The notes below the pieces were generated by a model. It did no database searches. It was given only the letters and a program-made list of their open reading frames with translations, and had not been told where the DNA came from. From positions 25,415,779-25,479,778 of the forward strand of contig CM076653.1 of the NCBI GenBank assembly GCA_038496675.1: a stretch of DNA of 64,000 bases, read 5' to 3'. This DNA is from Rachycentron canadum. Lineage: Eukaryota; Chordata; Actinopteri; Carangiformes; Rachycentridae. The position numbers and the translations under genes are program-made. This document shows positions 1 to 12,386 of this stretch, one piece after another; position 1 is the stretch's first letter; each line of letters begins with the position of its first letter.

Positions 1-1667
1 CAAGGTCCTCAAAGTAAAACGTAAGTGTGTTCAGCAGTCGTGACAGTAAAAGCAGATGCTTCAAACATAACTAACATGGCAGAAACTGATTCTTATTATC
101 TTGTTTGTGTATGTGCAGTAGCTTGAATTCAGTTTTGACTGCTTTGTTTCCGTGCAGATGCCCCAGTGAATGTGAAGGTTGAGTACAAGTCAGATGTAAA
201 GGAGGGAGAAGATGTGCAACTGAATTGCTCCAGTGATAGTCATCCTCCAGCCAACAGCTATGAGTGGTATAATGAAAATGGTGCTCAGCTGCATCGGGGA
301 AAGTTCTACATATTGCCAAATGTCTCTAGACACATGAATGCATTGTACTGTACTGCCAACAACACACAAGGACGAGGCAAGTCAAGCCCTGTGCAGCTCA
401 GTGTGTTATGTAAGTAAACAAACCACAATGTATTTATAACGTACATAATTCTTATTTAAACACATGTAATAGAAATACACCCAACTCATAATTGCATTAC
501 TTGTCTTTACAGACGCTCCTGAGATTAACAGCCTCTCCTCCTGCTCCTCAGAGTGGGGTACGTTAAAGTGTGTTTGCATTATACAGTCCGAGCCTCCCTG
601 CACGCTCCATTTTGGGCTGTCGGACAGAGTCCTGTCAGGCACCACAGTAGAGAGACATGGCTCTGTTACCATTGGGACTCTGCAGGGAGAGTTTGTATCC
701 TCTGAGTTTATCCAGTGCCTGGCAAACAACTCTGAGGGCAGTACCAACCGCACACTGTCTTTACCTGTCGATGGTAAGGAAATGTTTAGAATATGTGTAG
801 AACAGACTGTTGGCATGAGTTATCGAAAGGAAAAAAAATGACTGCACGTGGTTTCTATTTGGGCAGGTAAGATGCAGAATCTCTATATCGCCATCATCAT
901 TGGAACGGTTGTGGTTTTGGTGATAATTTTACTGGCAGTGGGATTTGTTAAAAAATGGTAAGTTGCAATAGAAAATATTTCCTCACTGATAGTAAGTCAG
1001 AAAATTATTGTGTTTGTTTTTTTTTTTTTTCAGTTATGCTTCTGCAGCTATAGCAGAGATATTTGAAAATATGAAAATAAACATATAATTACAATATATA
1101 CTCAAATAACTCTGCATGCATATAGAAATATGGAGCATACATTTATTGTAATTTAGTTATTTTATTATTATAGTCAATCCACTTCACTCTGAACTCCATT
1201 GGAGCAATGGATTTGTTAACATATATAGTTTTTAAATTAAAAACTATTATTCTTCCAGTAGGGGGGTGAATGGAGATACTCCTGCACAGCACTCAGGTAC
1301 CATGGTGGCAGGTGGAAATGGAGAGCTCTGTCGGTACACTGAAGCAAAAAGGTGACAGTTAATAACCTCAGTTTGGAAAAAACAAATTTTCTCATTGTCT
1401 ATGATAACAGATAATTTTACATGGTTTTATTTGTATTTCCTTTGTGTGTAACATAAAAAATGTTTGCTCTCTGTTCTCAGAAAAGAGATGGACTGTGGTA
1501 GAATCACCAACCCTGAATATTATGACAGTGATCAGGTGTATGACAACATAGAGGTAAATGAACTTTTCTTCATTCAGTCATTGTTTTCATGCACAACAGA
1601 AGAGAGCAAGTTCATTTTATTTCTTACACAGATTGACTCGGATGATGCTGACTACGAAAACGTGTAA
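1..1667 (+). CDS. CD22/Siglec-like Ig receptor, copy A (3' part only)
   Basis: The 3' part of a cell-surface Ig-superfamily receptor; the 5' part lies left of the window. Exons seen: 1-20 (end of a C2 domain), 158-409 (Ig domain), 513-773 (Ig domain), 867-957 (membrane span), 1259-1351, 1481-1553 and 1632-1667 (tail, stop TAA). Ectodomain exons start and end in phase 1, as is usual for Ig domains, and all phases join. The membrane helix is uncharged, so pairing with a charged adaptor is not expected. The tail has tyrosines in VYDNI and DYENV, both YxN sites of the Grb2-SH2 type. From 1 to about 980 it is almost base-identical to copy B (6600-7590). Differences include Asn/Ser before LYC in the third Ig domain, Asn/Lys early in the fourth, and one Val fewer in the helix. 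An AATAAA lies at 2114. The family call rests on domain order and on copy B's V-set. Confidence 0.8.
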
Positions 1668-2677
1668 CATCATTGAATACACTAGAAGTGCAGCTGCAGC
1701 ATGTGTTGTCCAGATGATGTGGATAAAGAAAAAGTCGTAAGAAAAGAGAAATACTGAAATACTGCTGTTTTCTATCAACAGTTGATATGTATTATATTTT
1801 AACCTGCATTGTCCTGCAAGAATTTGTCAACAACAATATTGTGTGAAGAGTATGATAAAAGTACTGTAAATTGCCATTAAACCACACTGATAATTAACAT
1901 AGAAATATGTTTAATAAGATTTTTATACAGTATTAGGGTCATCCATATGCCACACGTTACCACATTATAGTGTGCTGTTTGAATTTCCTCTTTGCTTTTG
2001 CTTTATCAGATTGGCAGAAAAAGCCATTTAAGTTTCGAAATACCAGTTTCCTTTTGTGCGCTGCTGCAAAAGCATTGTTTCCCGTTCCATCACAGGAGCA
2101 CAATTCAGACATGAATAAATGTTGCATATTGTATAACGTGAGATTTTCATGTCTTCTTTGATTATAAAGCAGGTCTATAGGTGCTTTATTAATACTGAAT
2201 CAAAGTGCTCAATGCATGGAGATGCACAGTTGACACAACCTATATTTACAAACTGACATCATTGTTTTTGTATTTGATCACTCAGAAAACAGTCAGCCAT
2301 TTAGGGGAGAGGTTCTGAGCACATTGACCTGTTACTTGAGCTCCAGAGAGAAGCCTCAGAAAAGACATATAAAAGTACATTTAGATGGTTTAAAACTACA
2401 AGTATATCTTATCGTAGCTAGAATTTACAAATAAAAATTACAAATAAATATAAAATATGGGAACTTTAAATAATACAAGAGAAGAGTAATGGTGAAGCCA
2501 TATTAACTTAGTTTAAGAAAGTATGTACTATGAATGTATAAATGCTTCACAGGTTGTTTTAGCAGATGAGTGATGGTAACAGAAGTAAAAAAACACCCTG
2601 CATGTGCTCGGGTCCATGTTGAAAAAGTGTGTTGATGGAGAAATGACTGAAAGGCAAAGAGACAGCTGGTCATCATT

Positions 2678-2726
<49 letters not shown>
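2678..2726. repeat. (GATA)n microsatellite
   Basis: About twelve perfect tandem copies of the 4-base unit GATA in the spacer downstream of receptor copy A. Confidence 0.97.
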
Positions 2727-2829
2727 CACTGTTGGTTTTCTAAATGTATATTTAAATCACTATAGTCAATATGGGTAAATATTTAAATCAATACATTGTG
2801 TGTCTCTGCTATTTAAATTAAGAAAAAAT

Positions 2830-2877
2830 ACACACACACACTCACACACACACACACACACGCACACACACACACAC
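2830..2877. repeat. (CA)n microsatellite
   Basis: Dinucleotide CA run of about 48 bases with two single-base interruptions (a ct and a cg). Confidence 0.96.
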
Positions 2878-4556
2878 TATGTTCATTTTTTTTTTAAACT
2901 ATAGTCCCATTTAGAGGAAAATAATGATAAAGCAGGCTATGCATTAGGGCGTGGCTACAATGTGATTGACAGACTGTACCACACACAGCAACCTGCCGGA
3001 GAGAGCACAGGTCAGATCTCTCACTCCTCCCTCACTCCTCCTCAGCTCCACCTTCTCCTCCAGTTTCGACTGTTTTCAAAAAACCAAAATGCTTGCATCC
3101 AGTTTACAAACTTAAGGATTCAAAACAGCTGTTCACAAACCAATAGGTGACGTCACAGTGGGTTGCCATTAGTGATAGACTGGCAACTTGTCATTGTTTC
3201 CATCAAGGGATGTCTGCAACAGTATTTAGCTATGTGGTATATAACATCCACATGAATGGTACCCACTGAAATATACCTACTCTCCTGTGCATTGCTTTAT
3301 TGTTTCAATTTGTTAAACATTTTACTACTGACTAAATATTCCATTTGCTGAAAAGGTTCTTTAAAAGTATGACATCCTCTCAGACAAGTGAAAACCTTAC
3401 TTTGTAACTTTTGAGAATTAAGTAACCCAATTCAAAAAGAGGTCAGTCGAAATAATATTTATTTTAAGTAAAAATTGACCACAACAAATTATGTCACATC
3501 CAATTGACATAACACTGCTCCTTGAGACCATGGTGGCTGACACCTCTTCCTTGTATGTTGGACACAAAGACACTCAGTCTTTTCTACCACCCTCTAGCTC
3601 AACCTAAAGAGGGAGACACCCATATTACACTTCCGCCCTACTGCTGGTGGACTATTTCTAGGGACTTTGGTTTGACTCTTCATGTTTGGACTTTTGTTTA
3701 GTTTCTGTTTTATTTAAGTCACCAACTATGTGTGATCACTGTTTTCACTTCCTGTTTTTGGCTTGTTTCCTGCCAATGTGATTGTTTGCCCCGTCCTTAT
3801 ATATTTAACCTTGCCACCCTTGTGCATTTAAGTTTATATCTTTCCCTCAGTCCTTGATAATTTTGTTCTGTTCAGTCCCTTTGTTTCCTCCTCTTCCTGA
3901 GTTGTGCCAGTTCTGATTGGATTTTTTATTCTTTTTTTTAGTTTTATTTTCATAATGGTTCTTAGTTTTACCCCCAACACCGAACTGAAAGAGACATGAA
4001 ACAACTACAAATAAAATTGTCTGTGCTGTATTGCAGTTGTTTGATTTGACTATCCAACATGGATCATGGTCACTTCATATTGCGGTTCTGGTCCAGAGTC
4101 CTTGGATCTTTACTTGACAGGCCCTGAGTCTGTATATGACCTATAGTGATTTCATTTTGTTTTCTTATGACACTTATTATCATTTTTATGATTTTACGCT
4201 TTATCCATTTAAATAAGTTAAAATTCCTCATGTCCAAAGAAGGAAGTGAGAGCAGCTAGATTGTTTAGTTGTGGTATAAATGTGGATGCACACTAGACAC
4301 AAGACAGTAGTTGATAGCAGATCATGGTAAGAAAAAAAAAGAAGGGACACAGAAATGATGATTAATACAATAGACTTCCCTTATATATGACTGGTGGGAC
4401 AAAAGTGGGACAACAGTGTGATGTTTTAAATGGGGAATGGAAACTCACCATCAACTTGTTCTAGTCATCTCTCAACAGAGGGAAATAACAGCAGCCCTGC
4501 ACAAGACTGGGGATATCTGTTACATTTTTTGCAGGCACTGACACTCAGAGAACAAG

Positions 4557-7500
4557 ATGGATGCTTTTAAATGGCCTTTCTTCTTCATGTGGCTTTTTTT
4601 TAAAGGTATAACATGCAATCAAATATCCAGCAATAATCCATTTATTGCCCACAAGATGTACAACTGTTGTTTTTGTCTTCTTTTGATGTATTATCTCTTT
4701 TGTTTGGGCTAAAAATTTAACTGTTAAACTTCAGGACTTTTCATTTCATTTCATCACATTTTTTCTGCATTTTATCACAGTTGTTCAAAATGAAGCTTCA
4801 TCCTGGACCATTACGATGCCATCCTCAGTTAAAGGTCTCCCAGGATCCTGTGTGGTGATTCCCTGCTCATTTAACTACCCAGATCCACAAAAGACACCAA
4901 CTAAATTCACAGGGATTTGGACCGAGGCAACGAGTCACGTTATCTATCACCCAATTGAATCAAAAATCATGGAGAAGTATCGGAGTCGGACCGAGCTGCT
5001 TGGAGATGTCACACAAAAGAACTGTTCACTGAAGATTGATCCCCTTCAACCAGATGACCATGGGCCTTTTTATTTCAGGATTGAAATTGCAGACTATAAC
5101 AACTATTCATTCAAAGAGAAAAGAGTCTCCATTTCAATGATTGGTAAGTGATCAACTCTCAATAATATGACATTATAATGAATGCCTTATTTTCCCCATA
5201 ATTCCCTCTTTAACTCTAGTATTTGTTATAACATTTTCCTTTAAAGTTTTTGCATTTCTGAGCATTTTCATTTGTAGCTCATCAGTCCTGACAGTCATCA
5301 TTTGTTTTTGAGGTTTAATGGGATTATGAACACACAGTGGTGGTTGGCACTGTTGGCTCACAGCAAGAAGATTTTGGGTTCAATTCCTGCCTGGGGCCTT
5401 TCTGTGTGGAGTTGGCATATTCTCCCTGTGCCTGCATGGGTTCCCTCTGGGTTCTCAAGCTTCCCACAGTCCAAAGACATGCACATATAGATTAATCTGT
5501 GACTCTAAATTGCTAGCATGAATATGTTGACCTGTCCAGTGTCAGCTGGGATTGGCTCCAGCCCACCCGCGACCCTGACGGAAAATAGATATTGATACTG
5601 GATGGATAGATGGAATTATAAACAAAATAAGACTGCAACAATTATTTACAACTATGTTTTATTTCAGTTGTCTTGTATTTTTAGGTTTTAGTTGTAACTA
5701 CTGTGCAAGCCCAAAAGCACAGCTTTCTGACAATGCAAAGTGTGATACTCTAACTAAACGGTTAGACTTTCAGTTCCTTATTTGTCACTGATTGCCATCA
5801 TCTTGCTTTAAACTACTTTGATCACAAAAAAGTTGCAGTTAAGTTTAATTTCTACAGAATTCCTACATGTTCAATATTGTGTCAACAGCAGTTCTGTCCT
5901 AAAACTGTGAACCTTTGAATTTAGGTGACCAGGATGTGGATTAGTTTGGTTAAGGAAAGCGGTAACATTAGTGAAAACATAAGTAAACTGTCATACCAAA
6001 ATAAAGTTTCCATTTTAGCACTGTCTAAATTCTTTTAACCCGAACTGAATCCATAATTGTAAAAACCAAATTTGGAGTAACCACAACAATAAAAGGGAAA
6101 CTATATTTACCTTAACCTCGCATTCCTCTGTTACTTATTTTCAGTTCCTGTCTTGTTATTTTATTACTTTAGTTAATTTCAGCAGAATTACTGAAACAAA
6201 TGAGGCCCATCCAAAGATTCAGAACACATAGCATTGCTTTGAAAGGCCTGGTAGATTAAGTTTTCTTTCTTACACGCATTACACGAGCCTTATGATCTTT
6301 GCAATTGTCTATCATAATCTTTCTTTTTGTTAAGATAAACCAGACATGGATCTCTCGCTGGAAAAGGAAGTGGTGGAGGGTCAGCTTGTGGTAGCGTCAT
6401 GCTCTGTATCTTACTCCTGTCCCACCCTTCCTCCTGTATTTGACTGGAGTCACTCTGGAGAGGTACATTTCAATTCACAGCAGCTTGATGATGGACGGTG
6501 GAAAGCAATAGCTACTCTGACCTTTCGTCCGTCCTACACTGACCACAACAAGCCTTTACTGTGCATCATAAAATACAAAGGAGGGGAGCAGGAGACATCC
6601 AAGGTCCTCAAAGTAAAACGTAAGTGTGTTCAGCAGTCGTGACAGTAAAAGCAGATGCTTCAAACATAACTAACATGGCAGAAACTGATTCTTATTATCT
6701 TGTTTGTGTATGTGCAGTAGCCTGAATTCAGTTTTGACTGCTTTGTTTCCGTGCAGATGCCCCAGTGAATGTGAAGGTTGAGTACAAGTCAGATGTAAAG
6801 GAGGGAGAAGATGTGCAACTGAATTGCTCCAGTGATAGTCATCCTCCAGCCAACAGCTATGAGTGGTATAATGAAAATGGTGCTCAGCTGCATCGGGGAA
6901 AGTTCTACATATTGCCAAATGTCTCTAGACACATGAGTGCATTGTACTGTACTGCCAACAACACACAAGGACGAGGCAAGTCAAGCCCTGTGCAGCTCAG
7001 TGTGTTATGTAAGTAAGCAATCCACAATGTGTTCATAAAGTACATAATTCCTGTTTAGACACATGTAATAGAAATACACCCAACTCATAATTGCATTACT
7101 TGTCTTTACAGATGCTCCTGAGATTAAGAGCCTCTCCTCCTGCTCCTCAGAGTGGGGTACGTTAAAGTGTGTTTGCATTATACAGTCCGAGCCTCCCTGC
7201 ACGCTCCATTTTGGGCTGTCGGACAGAGTCCTGTCAGGCACCACAGTAGAGAGACATGGCTCTGTTACCATTGGGACTCTGCAGGGAGAGTTTGTATCCT
7301 CTGAGTTTATCCAGTGCCTGGCAAACAACTCTGAGGGCAGTACCAACCGCACACTGTCTTTACCTGTCGATGGTAAGGAAATGTTTAGAATATGTGTAGA
7401 ACATGTCTAATACAGACTGTTGGCATGAGTTATCGAAAGGAAAAAAAATGACTGCACATGGTTTCTATTTCTATTTGGACAGGTAAGATGCAGAATCTCT

Positions 7501-7787
7501 ATATCGCCATCATCATTGGAGCGGTTGTGGTTTTGGTGATAATTTTACTGGCAGTGGGATTTGTTGTTAAAAAATGGTAAGTTGCAATAGAAAATATTTC
7601 CTCACTGAAAGCAAAAAAAAAATTTTTTTTTTTCTTTTCAGCGATGAGTTCATAGGTATAACATTGTTATTCTCAGAGCATCATTTGTCCCATAAAGGTT
7701 ATGATGCCTGTTTGTATTTAATATTGTAATTAACTGCCAGCTGCCTTTTGGGAGGGTTTGGGCAAAAGCATTTGGGATAATCCTGAG

Positions 7788-7822
<35 letters not shown>

Positions 7823-9471
7823 GACATGTGACTAGTGATAGCCAAAGTGTGCTTGCCAAGCTGTCTTTGACTCAGCTCAGTTTATGGGGGCATTTTCACC
7901 TTTATTTGGACAGCCACAGTGAGAAAGAGATGGGAAGGTCAGGTATGACATACAGCAAAGGGCCACATTTCAGATTTGAATCCTGACCACTGCAGTTAGA
8001 ACAAGTTTGAGAACCAAAATTGGGAAACAAGCTTTTTACTTTATCAATTTATTTGATTACAAACATATTCTGTTTCCCTATTCCTAGATAGTAATGAGGA
8101 ATAACTTATTTCCCAATTTTGGTTTTCTCATTTCAAAACAAAACGTGTTGTTGTTCACCACATACAAAAATCAAGCTCCTTTCTGGAATAGCTCACTATG
8201 GTTGTGCAGAGAGAGAGAAAGGGGGAGAGAACAGCCATGTTAGCAAACAGCAGATAGTTATACAGCTAAATGAGTGAGAGAAAAAAGAGGGGAGGACAAG
8301 AGACAACCTGCGGATCAGGAGAGGAACAACAACCAGGAGAGGAGAAATGGTGAGAAGAGGAAGTGGAAGTCTTTGATGTGTGAAGAAAAGAGAAGAAAAG
8401 GGAGGAAAAAAAGGAAATTAATAAATAAAGATAAATAAATAAATAAAGAGAAAGCAGGTGAAGAGAAAGAGCAGGTAAAGGAGGGCATTGGTGGAGCAGA
8501 TTTAAGAGAATAAGACATGCATGTATAATTTTGCATCTAAATATTAATGCTCTTTGTTTCATACCTTCTTCTTTGGGTGGAAGGATAGAAAGAAGAAGAA
8601 AGGAGGAAGAAAGGGAGTAGATGAGATGAAATACTCTACATTAATATTGCAGTATATGTCTATGTTGTTTAACCTACAATTCAGTTCAGAGTATTGAAAT
8701 TGTGGATGTTGTGGATCCATGATTGCTCCATTAGAGCAACACATCTTATTTTTGCCTTTAAATGCAGATTTGTCATCTAAACCTTTATTCAAGATTAGCA
8801 ATGCTGCTTATGCCAAATGTATTCCCCACTGATGTTATGTAACTTCAGAATAGTAACATCAACCAATTTCTTCATATTGTGGGTAAAAAATGATACAACC
8901 TTTTGACCTCTATTTGAGAAGTTCGTTTGCTTACACATATATTTACTTATGGGACATGATGGTCTTTGTACTGTTTTTCAGATTGCAGATTGCTTTGTCA
9001 GTGATTGTGTGAGGTGTCTCAGGGTTTAAATGAAATTAAAAACCATTGTTCTTCCAGTAGGGGGATGACTGGAGATATGCCTGCACACCACACAAGTGCC
9101 ATGGTGGCAAACAAAGCTGAAGAGCTGTCTCGGTATGCTGCAACAAAAAGGTTATAATTATCAACCTCAGTTTGGAAAAAACAAAAGTTTCCTTATAGTT
9201 TATAATGACACAGTTAATCTTTCAATGTTTGATTTGTATTCCTCGTTTGTGTAACATAAAAAACTTTTTCTCTCTGTTCTCAGAAAAGAGATGGACTATG
9301 ATGATGTTCAGAGCCCAGGATATCATGACGATGATCATGTATATAGCACCACTGACGTAAGTAAAGGTTTTCTTAGTTCAGCCATTATTTTCATGTACAA
9401 CAGAAGAGAACAAGTTAATTTTATTTCTTACACAGATTGACTTGGATGATGCTGTATACGCCAATATATAA
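4557..9471 (+). CDS. CD22/Siglec-like Ig receptor, copy B (complete, 501 aa)
   Basis: Complete type I membrane receptor. Exons: 4557-4605 (signal peptide), 4781-5143 (V-set), 6335-6619 (C2), 6757-7008 (Ig), 7112-7372 (Ig), 7483-7576 (membrane), 9058-9150, 9284-9356, 9436-9471 (tail, stop TAA). Phases join to 501 residues. The V-set (about 17-138) has Siglec hallmarks: a B-strand Cys in VVIPC, its partner Cys in the E strand (KNCSL) rather than F, the RTELLGD segment, and an F-strand Arg in FYFRIE where Siglecs bind sialic acid. The C2 domain has the extra Cys of Siglec domain 2 (CSVSYSC). The uncharged helix is at about 410-431. The tail ends in VYANI, a YxN site; a true ITIM would need I/V/L/S two residues before Tyr, and here it is Ala. 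Intron 2 carries a SINE. It could be called CD22-like or sialoadhesin-like; exact orthology was not established. Confidence 0.87.
5335..5614 (+). mobile_element. tRNA-type SINE, dispersed fish repeat
   Basis: This lies in intron 2 of receptor copy B. It carries a Pol III B-box-like motif ggttcaattcc (5377-5387), followed by a body I recognise as a widespread teleost dispersed repeat, with phrases such as ctgtgtggagttgg and cagtccaaagacatgcac. It ends in a short GGAT-type tail (ggatggatagatgg, to 5614). It is diverged, so it is an old copy. No flanking direct repeat was confirmed. The exact family name was not determined. Confidence 0.72.
7788..7822. repeat. (ATC)n microsatellite
   Basis: About eleven tandem ATC units in the long intron between the membrane and tail exons of receptor copy B. 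Copy A's much shorter intron lacks it. Confidence 0.95.
8205..8640 (+). repeat. Purine-rich low-complexity tract
   Basis: The + strand is strongly A/G-biased (gagagagagaaaggggg, gaggaaaaaaagg and similar) inside the membrane-to-tail intron of receptor copy B. The open frames seen on the opposite strand are artefacts of this pyrimidine-rich composition. Confidence 0.75.
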
Positions 9472-11505
9472 CATCGATGAATACACTGGAAGTGTAGCTG
9501 CAGTGCGTGTTGTCCAGATGATTGTGGATAAAGAAAAAGTTGTAAGAAAAAAGAAATACTAATATACTGCTGTTCTCTATAGATATTACATAAGTATTAT
9601 TTTTCTTATTTGTCCATTCCCATATTACAATATTGTATAATATTGTTTTTTGTGACCACATCATCATTAAACTGTTGATTATTTACATGCAAACATGTTT
9701 GATAACTTGATTTTTATAAAGTATCAGACATCCAGTGGCAACACATACTGCACAAGATACCTCACTACAGAACCGCAGTATATTTCCTCTTTTCTGCTCT
9801 CATTTGGTCGGTTTGCTTTGCTTCTAGCAGAGTGACTAACCATAACAAAGAGAAAGTGTTGAAATTATAGTTTCCTGCTGAGTACAGGAATCATCACACA
9901 TTTCAACCTAAGGCACATAAACTCACTGCCACTGCCACTTGATGTTGTACTACACCACCAGCATCTCGAATGCTTTGTCAGCTACATCTTAGCCCTCCAT
10001 TCAGTCACCCCACAGCTCTTCCTCTTACCTGCACATTCTCAGTTGGTCAAAGGTGGCACTTAGCGATGCTGACAGTTGGCCAGCTAATGGTAGCAACAAT
10101 CACTAAACTTATTTGTAATATTGGCAACAGCAACATTATTATGATACTGTAGCTGTCACTAGTGAAAACACTCATGTAGCATTAAGTTATTTATACATGG
10201 CGGAGAAAGAACCCAGTTCTTAGTGACAATCGAGCCCTTTAGCAGCTCGTAGGGGTCTCTGTCTCAGTAAACACAGAACAGTACTTGCTCTACGGTCAGA
10301 TGGGGAAAGAAACTCAGTCTTGGACTTCATCCTCTGAAAAAAAAAACTGCCTGGATTTTTTGAAGGTCCACCAGCCTGATGGGATTGAAGTGCAGTCTGA
10401 CTAGGAAAGAATTTCTGTGCTCGATTTATCTCACACACACATTTACACAGACTGTTTTGAGCCAGTTGTCCATATGGCCAGTTGGTCTGTGCTCTGGTTT
10501 TATCTCTCTTTGTTGAAGGCCTTTTTAGATGACAGTGAGTTTTCTTTAGTGGAGGAAATTCTGGAAGATTGCTTTTACCTGAATGTCGTCTCTTTCGTAC
10601 TGCTATGTGTCAGCTTGCATGTGGGCGGTGCCTGTGTATCTAAACATGGAAAAAAGCCACAACCCTCACACTTTCTCAGACTGGTTACCAAAACTGAAAA
10701 CAGAGAATCTCATTACACACAGTTGGGGTGTGACTTTGTTCTATGCTCAGGACACCATTACTCCACTATGTCTTTATATATAAAACAGTTGTTTACTGTA
10801 ATATTGTTTAAAATCTTGTTTACAGAAACTTTAAGATGGGGGTTGGCCCACCCACATGTACCTGTGCCGATGTTATGGCTGATGCACAAAGGACGTACAT
10901 GTAGGAAAACAGGCAGGTGCAGTGAGAAGACTTTAAGGAAACAATGATCAAGTCCCATAAACAAACAGCTAAGGTGAGTCTGGTGTGTGGGGATGGTCAT
11001 GTAACTGGGACAGGGAGCAAGGTCTGATAGCACCTGATAAAACTGTGGTGTTTTATGCTAAATCAAAGTGAAACCAAACACCTGATCTGTTTTGGTAATT
11101 TTTAGAAATTGCTCTTATTCTCTCTTTCACCTCTACCTGCTTTTACACAATCATACATATCAAACACAGTGGACACAAAAGAAAGCTGCAATTAAATTGT
11201 ATTTTTTATTTATCTTAACCAGACACAATAAAATCGTATTGACCATATTCAAAGCCTTAAACAGTTGTATAGTTCTGGATTGAAAGGTCCAGGTGGAAGA
11301 TGATTTATCATGAAAGTGACGCGGATTATAGTAGGATAATATCTTTTCCTTTCACTGTAGACAGGATCAGCAGTCAACATCTGAGTGAACAGCAAACATT
11401 AAGTGTCTGTAAAATATAGCATTTTTATGATGCAAAAAAACGTAACATAAATTCATAAGCCATATAGAATGAAAGGAGATATGTAGGTCATTCAATGGGC
11501 TTACG
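9472..11505. other. Spacer between receptor copies B and C (tail-to-tail)
   Basis: Receptor B (+) and receptor C (-) converge here. I looked for remains of further Ig, membrane or tail exons of receptor C on the - strand and saw none. One 176-codon open frame on + (10417-10947) matches no family I know and has no supporting features. No clear repeat was seen. Confidence 0.5.
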
Positions 11506-12386
11506 TCATATTCTTGTGGAGTTCATTGCCTGCTTGCCTCCCCTGTATTGTACTGTGCAGTTTAAAGGCATTTTGAAGTCATCAGGTAGAGGTTTAAAGG
11601 TCAGGGCTGACACTGTTTCCCACTTCCAGTTGTTCAGTCTCTTTGATTGGTACGTGACGACTCCAGAGCGACTCCAGGAGAAATTAGGGGGAAAGGATGG
11701 GCAGGAGTGAGACACAGAGCACAACGCAGTGACTCTATCAGTCACCCTCAGAGACAGAGATGGAGGCTGTGGATGAACTGCAGAGATTAAATATTATATC
11801 AACATGAGTTGATGAGTCATAGTACATTCTATTAAATTTTATTAACAATGTGTTGCCTTAAAAATACTTTCTAAATCAATCTGCAATACTGACTTGTAAC
11901 ATCAATGGACACTGTGTTTTCTGTGTAGGAGAAGCTTTTGTATTGTGGAATTTCAATCCTGAAGTAGAAAGGTCCAACATCAGTTGTCCTAACGGCATCT
12001 AGCAGCATGGTGCAGTTGCGTGACTTCAGATCTCCCAATAACTGGGTTCGTTTTTTGTACTCATTGGTCATTTTCCAACCTGGGAGATTGGTCGAGACAA
12101 TCTTGTTGCCTTTTCTCCAGAATCCTCTCCACCTGTTTAGGATTTTGTTTGAGATGGGCTTGGGGTAAGTGTAGGTGCAGGGAATAACCACACAGGAGCC
12201 CTGCAATGCAGGAATCATTTTTGGTATTCTTGCTGTCCATTGGCCACGGGGGGACTGGACACCATGGATCACTGGAACTAAGATAGAACCATAATTTAAT
12301 TTTAGTGTAAGATGATAGATTTTATACAATAGAATTTGAAACTCACCTTGAGCCAACAGAAAGCAAAGCCACAACTTCAGCTCCAT
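11506..12386 (-). CDS. Siglec-like protein, copy C: V-set plus C2, no membrane span (231 aa)
   Basis: Minus-strand paralogue of copy B, shortened to two Ig domains. Exons: 12386-12347 (signal peptide), 12277-11894 (V-set), 11777-11506 (C2, stop TGA). Phases join. The V-set keeps the Siglec pattern: VVIPC, KRTQLLGD, an E-strand Cys in RNCTM, and FYFRIE with the F-strand Arg. The C2 domain keeps its CSVSHSC pair. The TGA occupies the place of the last codon before the copy B donor, and an intact donor (C|gtaagc, at 11504) follows directly. The gene therefore looks like a longer receptor stopped by a nonsense change, now either a secreted two-domain protein or a decaying pseudogene. No downstream exons were found. 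The start ATG at 12386 is the only in-frame ATG before the hydrophobic leader. Confidence 0.72.

Larger units (their letters stand above)
1668..4556. other. Intergenic spacer between receptor copies A and B
   Basis: No coding exon was found. The 3' UTR of copy A probably runs to the AATAAA at 2114-2119. The spacer contains a GATA microsatellite (2678-2726) and a CA microsatellite (2830-2877). The stretch from about 3500 to 4060 reads like decayed dispersed-repeat sequence. A 20-base core at about 3984-4003, beginning gaactgaaag, recurs near 14370 in the C-D spacer. The promoter of copy B must lie just before 4557, but no clear TATA box was seen. Confidence 0.6.

Noticed and set aside
3541..4060. 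Possible LTR or MITE remnant between receptor copies A and B
   Set aside because: The wording resembles fish dispersed repeats, but I could find no terminal repeats, coding remains or target duplication, so it is only mentioned in the spacer entry.
8266..8562. Ser/Leu/Phe-rich minus-strand open frames
   Set aside because: They are translations of a purine-rich low-complexity tract in an intron.
10417..10947. 176-codon open frame on + in the B-C spacer
   Set aside because: It matches no known family, its composition is not protein-like, and it lacks an ATG-led start with support or any splice-linked neighbour.
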